From assembly GCF_003993775.1 (NCBI RefSeq), contig NZ_RJRZ01000006.1:101988-165987 (forward strand): a stretch of 64,000 nt of DNA. Reading direction: 5' to 3'. Positions 36,478 through 44,586 of the stretch are shown here, piece after piece. Both the position numbers and the translations under genes were made by a program. Within the stretch, counting starts at the first letter, position 1. Each line of letters begins with the position of its first letter. The notes beneath the pieces are model-generated. The model saw only the letters and a list, made by a program, of their open reading frames with translations, was not told where the DNA came from and did no database searches. The DNA is from Frigidibacter oleivorans. Its GTDB lineage: Bacteria; Pseudomonadota; Alphaproteobacteria; Rhodobacterales; Rhodobacteraceae.

Positions 36478-37644
36478 TCAGGCGAAATAGTCGCGCAGGA
36501 TGCGGGTATAGATCGCCTTCAGCGCATGGATGTCCGCGGCCGCCACCCGTTCGTCGGTCTTGTGCATGGTCGTGCCCACCAGGCCGAATTCCACCACCGG
36601 GCAGTGATCCTTGACGAAGCGCGCATCCGACGTCCCGCCCGAGGTGGACAGTTCCGGCACCACCCCGGTTTCCGCGGTGACGGCGGCGGCGACCAGATCG
36701 ACCAGCGGGCCGGGCGGGGTGATGAAACTGTCGCCCGACACCTCGATCCGCAGCGCCAGCGTCACGCCGGTCTCGCTTTCCACCCGCGCCGCCGCCTCGC
36801 GCAGCCGGGCGGCGATGCTGTCGGATGTATGGGCGTCGTTGAAGCGGATGTTGACCGTCGCCGTCGCCCGTGCCGGGATCACGTTGTTCGCCGGGTTGCC
36901 GCAGTCGATGGTCGTCACCTGCAGCGTCGACGGCTCGAAATGGTCGGTGCCCGCGTCCAGCGGTGTCGAGGTCAGGTCCCACAGCAGCGCGGTCAGCGCG
37001 TGCAGCGGGTTCTTCGCCCGGTGCGGATAGGCGGAATGGCCCTGCACGCCCGCCGCCTCGACATAGGCGGTCATCGATCCGCGCCGCCCGATCTTCATCA
37101 TCTCGCCCATCCGCGACGGGCAGGTGGGCTCGCCCACCAGACAGTCGGTCATCCGCTCGCCCGCCGCGTCCATCCAGTCCAGCAGCGCGCGGGTGCCGTC
37201 GCGGCCCGCGCCCTCCTCGTCGCCGGTGACGGTCAGGATCACCGCGCCCTCGGGCGGGGTGGCGCGGACGAAGTCGATGGCGGCGGCGGCGAAGGCCGCG
37301 ACGCCGGATTTCATGTCGGCCGCGCCCCGGCCCCAGACCTCGCCCTCGACCAGCGCGCCGGAAAAGGGCGGATGCGTCCACAGCGCCGGATCGCCGGGCG
37401 GCACCACATCGGTATGGCCGTTGAAGCCGAAGCTGCGGTTCGCGCCCTGCGCGCCCCAGCGGGCGAAGAGGTTGGCGATGCCGTTCCGGTCCACCCGCCG
37501 GCAGTCGAAGCCCGCCCCGGCCAGCAGCCGTTCCAGCAGCACCAGCGCGCCGCCCTCGTCCGGCGTGACCGAGGGGCAGCGGATCAGCGCCTGCGTCAGC
37601 GCGACGGGATCGACGGGTTCGGCGGGCAGGGGGCCGACAGGCAT
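36478..37644 (-). CDS. dapE: Succinyl-diaminopimelate desuccinylase
   Basis: 388 residues from the ATG of [17 protein letters not shown]; the upstream open frame adds a Pro-rich piece outside the family. Zinc ligands are visible in '[13 protein letters not shown]' (His), '[11 protein letters not shown]' (Asp), '[10 protein letters not shown]' (Glu) and '[10 protein letters not shown]' (His). It hydrolyses N-succinyl-LL-diaminopimelate to LL-diaminopimelate and succinate, the step after DapD/DapC in lysine and peptidoglycan precursor synthesis. dapD lies 5.5 kb away in the same orientation with unrelated genes between. Confidence 0.95.
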   Translation of the reverse strand: MPVGPLPAEPVDPVALTQALIRCPSVTPDEGGALVLLERLLAGAGFDCRRVDRNGIANLFARWGAQGANRSFGFNGHTDVVPPGDPALWTHPPFSGALVEGEVWGRGAADMKSGVAAFAAAAIDFVRATPPEGAVILTVTGDEEGAGRDGTRALLDWMDAAGERMTDCLVGEPTCPSRMGEMMKIGRRGSMTAYVEAAGVQGHSAYPHRAKNPLHALTALLWDLTSTPLDAGTDHFEPSTLQVTTIDCGNPANNVIPARATATVNIRFNDAHTSDSIAARLREAAARVESETGVTLALRIEVSGDSFITPPGPLVDLVAAAVTAETGVVPELSTSGGTSDARFVKDHCPVVEFGLVGTTMHKTDERVAAADIHALKAIYTRILRDYFA

Positions 37645-38004
37645 GGCGGGCTCCTCGGTGCGGAGGGGTGCGGACGGCTCAGCGATAGCGGCTGGCACCG
37701 GCGCGCGCAACGCCGCCCCCCGGCGGATCGTCCGCCGCGGGACTGTGGCGCCCGCGCCACCCTATGTGCCGAAAGGGAGACCACTGTCCGAAACGCATTC
37801 ACCGATTGCCATGTTTGCGGCAGGCTCCGGTTCAATAATCATATCGACCCGAGGCAGGGCGAGCATACGGGGCCGCAACGCCGGCCCACCGGGCAAGGGC
37901 GCCGGTCCGCAGGCACGGATCCGACGCCACATGACAGGACGGCACCCTCGCGATGGCGGGGTCTGCCGGGTATGGCGCGATGTCTTGGGCCTTGGGGGCG
38001 GGAC
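37645..38004. other. Intergenic region between dapE and first Hint gene
   Basis: A 360-base gap between divergent genes. It contains an inverted repeat GTGGCG-CCCG-CGCCAC (37743-37758) and an AT-rich patch (TTCAATAATCATATC, around 37830) that could hold a -10 element. No protein-coding sequence in it matches a family. Confidence 0.5.
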
Positions 38005-39573
38005 ATGGCGACGGGATCGGAACTTACCTACAACACCAGTGCGTCTGCCACGACGATGGCCAACACCATCATGGGGGACGGCGTCACCGTTGTCTCGGCC
38101 AGCTATTCGGGCGATCGCTATTCCAGCGGCACCTACAGCCGGGGCGACAGCCGTTCGCCCGAGGCGACGCCCTCGGATACCGGGGTGATCCTGTCCACGG
38201 GCTATGTCTCGGACTTCACCCAGTCCTCGGGCGACCCGAACCGCAGCAGCCAGACCAGCACCAACACCGGCGGCGTGAACGGCAACGACGATTTCGACGA
38301 CCTCGCCGGCACCAACACCTATGACGCGGCGATGCTGGACATCGACTTCATCCCCACCGGGAACACGATGACGCTGTCCTTCACCTTCGCCTCCGAGGAA
38401 TATCCCGAATACATCAACTCGCAGTACAACGACATGGTCGGCATCTGGGTGAACGGCCAGCCCGTCAGCCTCAGCGCCGGCAATGGCGATGCCAGCGTCA
38501 CCAACATCAACGGCAGCGCGAACCAGAACCTCTACATCAACAACACCGGCGACACCTACAACACCGAGATGGACGGCTTCACGGTCACCATGTCGGTGAC
38601 CTTTCCGGTGGTGCCGGGGCAGGTGAACTCCATCCGCATCGGCGTCGCCGACGTGTCGGACAGCAACTACGATTCCGCCGTGCTTATCGCGGCGGACAGC
38701 GGCCAGACCACCTTCATCGCGATGGACGATGCCGCGAACGGCGACCTGAACGCGACGACCGTCATCGACGTGCTGGGCAACGACATCAACACCACCGGCA
38801 ACAGCAACGTCCGGGTCACCCATATCAACGGCGTGGCGGTAAACCCCGGCGACACGGTGGTGCTGCCTTCGGGCGACAGCGTGAAGCTGAACGCCGACAT
38901 GACCTTCAGCTTCACCTCGGATGCCGATGGCGACGAGGTGAACTTTACCTACCAGATCGCGAACGGCAGCGGAAAGACCGACATCGGCATGGTCACGGTC
39001 GATACCGTGCCCTGCTTCACCGCCGGGACCCTGATCCGCGTGCCGGGGGGCGAGCGGCCGGTCGAGGCGCTGCGGCCCGGCGATCTGGTGCTGACCCGGG
39101 ATGACGGGCCGCAGCCGTTGCGCTGGATCGGGCGGCGGCGGGTGGCGGCGGAGGGCGACCTCGCCCCGGTGCACATCGCCGCGGGCACCTTCGGCCCGCA
39201 TCGCGACCTGACGGTGTCGCCCCTGCACCGGATCCTGCTGCGCGACGCGCGGGCGCAACTGCTGTTCGGCGAGGACGAGGTGCTGGTCGCCGCGCGCGAT
39301 CTGGTCGACGGTCGCGCGGTCCGGCGGCTGCCGGGCGGGACGGTCGACTATGTCCACCTGCTGTTCGACCGCCACCAGATCGTCCTGTCCGAGGGTCTGC
39401 CCAGCGAAAGTTTCCTGCCCGGACCGGTGATGGCCCGCAGCCTGGAGGCCGAGGTCCTGGCCGAGATCGTGGCGGTCTTCCCCGAACTCGATCCGGCCAC
39501 CGGCGCGGGCTACGGCCCCTCCGCCCGCCGGACCCTGCGCCCCTTCGAGGCGCGGGTTCTGGCCGCCGCCTGA
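38005..39573 (+). CDS. Secreted choice-of-anchor L protein with C-terminal Hint domain
   Basis: 522 residues from ATG 38005 (GGGGGCGGGAC upstream); an in-frame ATG lies at 37972 and cannot be excluded. Residues ~1-230 match the choice-of-anchor L type ('GVILSTGYVSDFTQSSG', 'LSFTFASEEYPEYINSQYND'). A ~95-residue segment of Ig/cadherin type follows (NDINTTGNSNVRVTHINGVA). From Cys in 'CFTAGTLIRVPGGERPVEAL' (residue ~334) to the end is a Hint (hedgehog/intein) domain with 'SPLHRILLRDA' and 'FDRHQIVLSEGLPSES'. There is no N-terminal signal peptide. Many alphaproteobacterial Hint proteins are exported by type I systems and may cleave themselves. Confidence 0.85.
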   Translation: MATGSELTYNTSASATTMANTIMGDGVTVVSASYSGDRYSSGTYSRGDSRSPEATPSDTGVILSTGYVSDFTQSSGDPNRSSQTSTNTGGVNGNDDFDDLAGTNTYDAAMLDIDFIPTGNTMTLSFTFASEEYPEYINSQYNDMVGIWVNGQPVSLSAGNGDASVTNINGSANQNLYINNTGDTYNTEMDGFTVTMSVTFPVVPGQVNSIRIGVADVSDSNYDSAVLIAADSGQTTFIAMDDAANGDLNATTVIDVLGNDINTTGNSNVRVTHINGVAVNPGDTVVLPSGDSVKLNADMTFSFTSDADGDEVNFTYQIANGSGKTDIGMVTVDTVPCFTAGTLIRVPGGERPVEALRPGDLVLTRDDGPQPLRWIGRRRVAAEGDLAPVHIAAGTFGPHRDLTVSPLHRILLRDARAQLLFGEDEVLVAARDLVDGRAVRRLPGGTVDYVHLLFDRHQIVLSEGLPSESFLPGPVMARSLEAEVLAEIVAVFPELDPATGAGYGPSARRTLRPFEARVLAAA

Positions 39574-39582
39574 GGCCCGCGC

Positions 39583-40662
39583 ATGGCCTGGCTCGCGACC
39601 TTCACCCATCGCCGCGGCCCGCGCCGGCTGCTGCCCGCCGCCTTCCCGGCCGAAATGGCGCGCGGCAGCCTGTGCATCGAGATCCTGTCCCCCGGCCCGG
39701 TGCCGCGCGGGCACTGGCTGCTGGGACATAACGATCCGGCGGCGGGCTGGTGGATCGCGCTCGACATCCTCGCCGATGGCGGGGTGCGGCTGGCCACGTC
39801 GCGCGACGGGCAGGACCTGTCGCTGACCCTGTCGGGCTGGGTGGACAGCGTCGCCAACCGCACCCGGCTGACCTTTTCCTGGGACGCGGCGGCGGGGCGC
39901 AGCCTGCTGACGCTGGAGGATCCGGCGACGGGCGCGGTCCGCCAGTCGGAACTGGCGATGGCGCTGCCGGTACCGGGCCGGGCGCTGGAGGGGCTGTTCA
40001 CCGCGCCGCTGGCCCGGCGCGACGGCGCGGCGGCCTGGTTCGCGGCGGCGAGCCACGTCCATTGCCCCGGACCCTGCCCCGGTCTGGCGGCGGGCACGCG
40101 GATCGACACGCCGGACGGTCCCCTGCCGGTCGAGGCGCTGCGGCCGGGGATGACGGTGACCACGCTCGACGCAGGCCCGCAGCCGGTGATCTGGTCGGGG
40201 CGGATGACGGCGCCGGCCTCGGGCATGTTCACGCCGCTGCGGCTGGCGGCGGCCTGCTTCGGCTGCGAGGACGACCTGATCCTCGCCCCGCATCAGCGCA
40301 TCCTGCTGAAAGGGCTGGACCTCGAGGATGCGACGGGGCGCGAACGGGCGCTGGCCGAGCTGCGGCATCTGGTGGACGAGGCGGCGGTGCGGCCCGACCC
40401 GCAGGCGCCGGTGATGACATGGCACGGGCTGATGCTGGCGGGCCACCATCTGGTCCTTGCCGGCGGGCTGGCGGTGGAAACGCTGTTTGCCGGCAGTCTG
40501 GCGCGGCGGCCCGCGCTGGCGGCGACGACGCTGTTCGCCGATCTGGCCGCGAAGGGGGCGCTGCCGCTGCACCGCCGACCCTGCCTGCCCGACCTGCACG
40601 GCTGCGAGGCGCGGGCGCTGGCGGCGATGCGGATGCGGGCGCGGGGGCCGCTGGCGGCCTGA
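39583..40662 (+). CDS. Hint-domain protein with altered nucleophile position
   Basis: 359 residues. The N-terminal ~150 residues are beta-rich and unassigned. From ~165 the Hint domain begins with 'CPGLAAGTRIDTPDGPLPVE', then 'LAPHQRILLKGLD' and 'GHHLVLAGGLAVETLFAGS'. The position that is Cys in the neighbouring protein (CFTAGT) reads Gly here (GLAAGT); the nearest Cys is two residues earlier. The gene is 9 bases after the first Hint gene and was probably produced by duplication or sorted with it. Autoprocessing is doubtful. Confidence 0.8.
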   Translation: MAWLATFTHRRGPRRLLPAAFPAEMARGSLCIEILSPGPVPRGHWLLGHNDPAAGWWIALDILADGGVRLATSRDGQDLSLTLSGWVDSVANRTRLTFSWDAAAGRSLLTLEDPATGAVRQSELAMALPVPGRALEGLFTAPLARRDGAAAWFAAASHVHCPGPCPGLAAGTRIDTPDGPLPVEALRPGMTVTTLDAGPQPVIWSGRMTAPASGMFTPLRLAAACFGCEDDLILAPHQRILLKGLDLEDATGRERALAELRHLVDEAAVRPDPQAPVMTWHGLMLAGHHLVLAGGLAVETLFAGSLARRPALAATTLFADLAAKGALPLHRRPCLPDLHGCEARALAAMRMRARGPLAA

Positions 40663-40678
40663 GGCCCGGTTCCTGCCG

Positions 40679-41023
40679 CTAGTCCTTGTCGAAGAACGGC
40701 GTCATCTGCGCCACGATCACCGCATTCTCGTCCAGGGCCCGCTGCATCAGCGCGCGCTCCTCGGCCTCGATCTCGTGCCCCTGCGCCAACCGTTCGTCCA
40801 GCGTGCCATAGCCCTGCACGTCCAGCGGCGACAGGTCCGCCTGTTTCAGCACCGCGACCGTCTCGCGCACCGCCTCGGCCTCGTCCACGCCGGAGGCGAA
40901 GCACATCAGCGCCGCGCCGGTCGCCCCCTTGGGCAGCCCGTCCTCGGCCGAGCGGCCGACCTCGACCACCAGCGTGAAGACCTGCTGGGGGCGTTTCGGT
41001 TTGGGATCGGCTGTGTCGGTCAT
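40679..41023 (-). CDS. Conserved small cytoplasmic protein, unknown function
   Basis: 114 residues from the ATG of MTDTADPKPKRPQQVFTLVV. It contains an even mix of helix and strand (FTLVVEVGRSAEDGLPKGAT, then ALMCFASGVDEAEAVRETVA and IEAEERALMQRALDENAVI). There is no signal peptide, membrane helix or recognised domain. It is 58 bases from the DUF421 gene and in the same direction, so co-transcription is possible. I cannot assign a function. Confidence 0.7.
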   Translation of the reverse strand: MTDTADPKPKRPQQVFTLVVEVGRSAEDGLPKGATGAALMCFASGVDEAEAVRETVAVLKQADLSPLDVQGYGTLDERLAQGHEIEAEERALMQRALDENAVIVAQMTPFFDKD

Positions 41024-41081
41024 GGTCTCCTCCCGCGGCTGGATCGCAGCGATGGCAGTCTTTCCGCCGGCGTTCAAGGCA

Positions 41082-41810
41082 TCAGTCGGTAGCAATGCCC
41101 GGGGCGGCGTGCAGGCGCGGGGCCGTCCACTGGCGGTGGCCGCAATGCGGGCAGGCGCCGTCGGGCAGGACCTCGGCGGCCGGCTCCACCGTGCCGCAGC
41201 GGGTGCAGCAGGCCTGCCCGTCCGCCGCCAGTGCCGGATCGTGCAGCATGTGCAGCGGCTCCACCTCGGCCGGGGGCACGATGGGCAGGCCCGGCCGGGG
41301 CCGGTCGCGGCGAAAGACGCTGAACTGGCCGTCGCCCTCGACGAAGGCATGTTCCACCTCGCCCAGGTTGCGAATGCCCTGCTTGCGCAGCGCGGCGATC
41401 GCCTCGGCCGCGCCGATGTCGCGCTGGCCCAGACCCGCGGCCAGCAGCCGCCCGTCGCGCAGCACCGCGACCGGCACGCCGTCGATCACCCGCTTGGCGG
41501 CGTCGTGGCGCAGGATCAGCCGGTCCAGCCCCTTGTTGATCAGCACGACCAGCGTGATCACCAGCATCGCGTGCAGCATCGGCACGTCGGGATAGAAGGC
41601 CGCGTCGCCCACGGCGGACCCGAGCGCGATCACCAGCAGGAATTCCACCAGCGACAGCTGCGACACGCCGCGCCCGCCGACCCAGCGGATCAGCAGCAGC
41701 GTATAGATGTAGATGATGGCGGTGCGGACGAGGATTTCGAGCAGGAACAGGGGCGGTTCGTCCCCCATCAGCATCCGGGGCAGGTCGAAGGGGATTACCG
41801 TCTGGTCCAT
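41082..41810 (-). CDS. DUF421 (YetF-type) membrane protein with C-terminal zinc ribbon
   Basis: 242 residues. Three membrane helices are visible (~20-110: EILVRTAIIYIYTLLLIRWV, SQLSLVEFLLVIALGSAVGD, MLHAMLVITLVVLINKGLD), followed by the cytoplasmic DUF421 domain (KRVIDGVPVAVLRDGRLLAA, 'DIGAAEAIAALRKQGIRNL'). The C-terminus carries an extra zinc-ribbon-like element with two CxxC pairs (CTRCGT and CPHCGH). That fusion is not part of ordinary YetF proteins, which act in membrane or spore envelope functions that are poorly understood. Confidence 0.85.
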   Translation of the reverse strand: MDQTVIPFDLPRMLMGDEPPLFLLEILVRTAIIYIYTLLLIRWVGGRGVSQLSLVEFLLVIALGSAVGDAAFYPDVPMLHAMLVITLVVLINKGLDRLILRHDAAKRVIDGVPVAVLRDGRLLAAGLGQRDIGAAEAIAALRKQGIRNLGEVEHAFVEGDGQFSVFRRDRPRPGLPIVPPAEVEPLHMLHDPALAADGQACCTRCGTVEPAAEVLPDGACPHCGHRQWTAPRLHAAPGIATD

Positions 41811-41832
41811 CGCGCGCGTAGTCTCCGAGGCG

Positions 41833-41860
41833 AAAAACCCCCGGCGCCGGGCGCCGGGGG
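41833..41860 (-). terminator. Terminator between GlsB-like and DUF421 genes
   Basis: A perfect inverted repeat of 11+1+11 bases (41838-41860) is followed on the minus strand by TTTTT (AAAAA at 41833-41837). It should end the transcript from the GlsB-like gene before DUF421. Confidence 0.85.
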
Positions 41861-41902
41861 CGGGTTGTCTGCCTCACGGCCCGGGGGCCGGTCGCGCCCG
41901 CG

Positions 41903-42160
41903 TCAGACGCGGCGGCCGCGCATCAGGCGGCCCACCCAGATCAGCAGGCAGGCACCGATGACCGCCACGATCAGGTTGGCGATGATTCCATAGGCCTCGA
42001 AGCCGATGATGGCCGCGAGGATGAAGTTCAGCACGATTGCGCCCACGACGCCGAGGATGATGTTCATCAGCAGACCGTGGTCCGATTTCATGATCTTTTC
42101 CGCGATCCAGCCCGCAAGCGCGCCGATGATGATCGTCAGGATCCAGCCGAGGCCTTCCAT
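41903..42160 (-). CDS. GlsB/YeaQ/YmgE family stress-response membrane protein
   Basis: 85 residues. It is mostly three membrane helices: 'GWILTIIIGALAGWIAEKIM', 'NIILGVVGAIVLNFILAAII' and 'IIANLIVAVIGACLLIWVG'. The 'GALAGWIAEKI' and 'LGVVGA' blocks are typical of the GlsB/YeaQ family, which rises in general stress. It is flanked by hairpins on both sides, so it is probably monocistronic. Confidence 0.92.
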   Translation of the reverse strand: MEGLGWILTIIIGALAGWIAEKIMKSDHGLLMNIILGVVGAIVLNFILAAIIGFEAYGIIANLIVAVIGACLLIWVGRLMRGRRV

Positions 42161-42192
42161 TGTCCCGTACTCCCGAAGTTATGCAGCCGGGG

Positions 42193-42239
42193 CCAGCCCC
42201 CCGGCTTTCCTGCGGCGGAACGCGCGGGCGGGGGGCTGG
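42193..42239 (-). terminator. Inverted repeat downstream of dapD
   Basis: Perfect 11-bp arms (CCAGCCCCCCG at 42193-42203 and CGGGGGGCTGG at 42229-42239) with a 25-base loop lie between dapD and the GlsB-like gene. No U-tract follows, so it is a weak terminator candidate or a Rho-related structure. Confidence 0.4.
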
Positions 42240-42298
42240 TTCCCTGCGCCGGATGTTTTCCGGCCTTCGGTGCGGCTGTCCGGAGGGACGATCCCCGG

Positions 42299-43123
42299 TC
42301 AGTCGCGCAGAAGTTCGTTGATCGAGGTCTTGGACCGGGTCTGCGCATCGACCCGTTTCACGATCACCGCGCAATAGAGGTGGACGCCGTTCTTCGACGG
42401 CATCGAGCCGGCCACGACGACCGATCCGGCCGGCACCTCGCCATAGAAGACCTGACCCGTCTCGCGGTCGAGGATCTTGGTCGACTTGCCGATGAAGACG
42501 CCCATGCCGAGCACCGAGCCCTCGCGCACGATCACGCCCTCGACGACCTCGGACCGGGCGCCGATGAAGCAGTCGTCCTCGATGATCGTCGGGCCGGCCT
42601 GCATCGGTTCCAGCACGCCGCCGATGCCGACGCCGCCCGACAGGTGCACGTTGCGGCCGATCTGCGCGCAGCTGCCGACCGTGGCCCAGGTGTCGACCAT
42701 CGTGCCTTCGTCCACATAGGCGCCGAGGTTGACGAAGGAGGGCATCAGCACCACGCCCCGGCCGATGAAGGCCGACCGCCGGACGATGGCGCCCGGCACC
42801 GCGCGAAAGCCCGCCTCGCGCCACTGGTTGTCGCCCCAGCCCTTGAACTTGGTGTCGACCTTGTCCCACCAGCTGCTGTCCTGCGGCCCGCCGGTCAGCG
42901 GTTCCATGTCCTTCAGCCGGAAGCCGAGCAGCACCGCCTTCTTCGCCCACTGGTTCACATGCCAGTCCGTGCCGCGCCGTTCCGCCACGCGCAGGGTCCC
43001 TGCGTCGAGCGCGGCCAGCGTCTGTTCGATCGCGTCGCGGGTGTCGCCCGCGGTGGCGGGGGTGATCGTGTCGCGGGCATCCCAGGCGTCTTCGATGGCG
43101 GCTTCCAGCGCGGCGGTGGTCAT
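42299..43123 (-). CDS. dapD: 2,3,4,5-tetrahydropyridine-2,6-dicarboxylate N-succinyltransferase
   Basis: 274 residues from the ATG of [18 protein letters not shown]. The middle part is a left-handed beta-helix of hexapeptide repeats ('[20 protein letters not shown]', '[20 protein letters not shown]'). The N-terminal domain and '[14 protein letters not shown]' are characteristic of DapD. It transfers succinyl from succinyl-CoA to tetrahydrodipicolinate, the first committed step of the succinylase route to meso-diaminopimelate and lysine. It precedes dapE in the pathway; other genes separate them here. Confidence 0.96.
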   Translation of the reverse strand: MTTAALEAAIEDAWDARDTITPATAGDTRDAIEQTLAALDAGTLRVAERRGTDWHVNQWAKKAVLLGFRLKDMEPLTGGPQDSSWWDKVDTKFKGWGDNQWREAGFRAVPGAIVRRSAFIGRGVVLMPSFVNLGAYVDEGTMVDTWATVGSCAQIGRNVHLSGGVGIGGVLEPMQAGPTIIEDDCFIGARSEVVEGVIVREGSVLGMGVFIGKSTKILDRETGQVFYGEVPAGSVVVAGSMPSKNGVHLYCAVIVKRVDAQTRSKTSINELLRD

Positions 43124-43203
43124 GGGGTCTCCTCGGGTCAGGGTCGGCGTGTCCGGGCTATAGACCGGCCCGTCCGACCGCGCAACGCGGGACCGGGACA
43201 TGC

Positions 43204-43237
43204 GGAAAGGGGCGGCCCCTGCGGACCGCCCCTTTCC
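43204..43237 (-). terminator. Hairpin at the end of the FAD-dehydrogenase operon
   Basis: A perfect 12-bp stem (GGAAAGGGGCGG / CCGCCCCTTTCC) with a 10-base loop lies 20 bases past the cytochrome stop, between it and the dapD start. There is no T-run, so termination strength is uncertain. Confidence 0.6.
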
Positions 43238-43256
43238 GTCGTTCGGTGCAACCGGG

Positions 43257-44576
43257 TCAGCGTTGCGCGGGCTGCGGCTGCTGCGACGGCTCGCGCGTGT
43301 CGTCCTGCCGCCGTTCGGCCACCGCGTCGGCCGTCACCGGACCGGCATCGTTGGACCAGCCGTCCCGCAGGAAGGTCGCGAGTTCGGCCACCTCCTCGTC
43401 GCTCAGCCGGTCGGCGAAGCCCGGCATCCGCAGCGAATAGGGCCGCGCCTCGGTCGAGGGCAGTTCCGCGCCCCAGAGGATCGTCTCGATCAGGCCCACC
43501 GGCGAGGCGGCGGTGACGAGCGAGCTGCCGTCCAGTTCCGGGAAGACCTGGTCGGCGCCCCGGCCATTGGTGAAGTGGCAGGCATTGCAGTTGTCGAGAT
43601 AGAGCCGCGGCCCGAGCGCCATGCCCGGATCGGCCGCCTCCAGCACGGCCTGCGTGCCGCCGGCATCGGCCGCGGCCGCCGTGGCGGGGGCGGGCTGGCC
43701 CAGCCCCTTCAGGTAGGCCACCATCGCGTCGAGATCCTCGTCGCGGAAGTATTGCGTCGAGTCGCGCACGACCAGCGCCATCTCGCCATTCACGCCGACA
43801 TGGTCGTTCCGGCCCGAGGCGAAGAACAGTTTCATGTCCTCGTCGCTCCAGCCGCGCAGCGCGCTGGCCGGGCCGTGCAGCGGCGGCGCGGTCCAGCCCG
43901 CGATCTCGCCCCCGGTCAGGAAGGCGGGGTCGTCGGCGGTGTAGCCCCTTTCGGCCATGACCGCGTTGCGCGGGGTGTGGCAGGCGCCGCAATGGCCCGG
44001 CCCCTCGACCAGATAGGCGCCGCGATCCTCCGAGGACAGGTTGCCCTCGCCCAGGCCCACCCATTTCCACGCCCGGATGCCCCAACGCTGGTTGAAGGGG
44101 AAGGGCATCTCGTTCTCGTGGTCGGGGGCGCTCACCGGCTCCAGCTCTTCCATGAAGAAGTGATAGAGCGCGCGGACATCCTCTTCCGACAGGCGGCGGT
44201 AGTTGGCATAGGGCATCGCCGGGTAGAGATGCGCGCCATCCTCGCGCAGCCCGTCGTAGAGCACGTTGCGGAACTGGTCGAGCGTGTAGTCGCCGATCCC
44301 GGTTTCGGGGTCGGGGGTGATGTTGGTCGAATAGATCGTGCCCAGCGGGCTTTCGATCGGCCGGCCCCCGGCAAAGGGCGTGCCGCCCTCGGCAGTGTGG
44401 CAGGCCTCGCAATCGGCCAGCCGCATGGTGTATTCGCCGGCGCCCTCTTCGGGCTGCCAGTCGGCGGTCAGCGCCGTCTGCGGGCCGGTGACCTGCGGCG
44501 GCACGAAGATGAAGGCCAGAAGGGCGACGATCCCGATCAGGACCAGCGCGGTGAGGATGCGGAGAAAGGTCATCAT
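43257..44576 (-). CDS. Triheme cytochrome c subunit of a membrane FAD dehydrogenase
   Basis: 439 residues with an N-terminal membrane anchor ([20 protein letters not shown]). Three c-type heme sites are seen: CEACH (~56), CGACH (~198) and CNACH (~327), each with a Met ligand in the domain that follows. The C-terminal ~30 residues are a Gln/Arg-rich tail. It is the electron-transfer subunit of the three-component dehydrogenases (gluconate 2-dehydrogenase, FAD-glucose dehydrogenase type) and passes electrons to ubiquinone. It follows the GMC gene by 10 bases. Confidence 0.9.
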   Translation of the reverse strand: MMTFLRILTALVLIGIVALLAFIFVPPQVTGPQTALTADWQPEEGAGEYTMRLADCEACHTAEGGTPFAGGRPIESPLGTIYSTNITPDPETGIGDYTLDQFRNVLYDGLREDGAHLYPAMPYANYRRLSEEDVRALYHFFMEELEPVSAPDHENEMPFPFNQRWGIRAWKWVGLGEGNLSSEDRGAYLVEGPGHCGACHTPRNAVMAERGYTADDPAFLTGGEIAGWTAPPLHGPASALRGWSDEDMKLFFASGRNDHVGVNGEMALVVRDSTQYFRDEDLDAMVAYLKGLGQPAPATAAAADAGGTQAVLEAADPGMALGPRLYLDNCNACHFTNGRGADQVFPELDGSSLVTAASPVGLIETILWGAELPSTEARPYSLRMPGFADRLSDEEVAELATFLRDGWSNDAGPVTADAVAERRQDDTREPSQQPQPAQR

Positions 44577-44586
44577 TGCGGCACCC

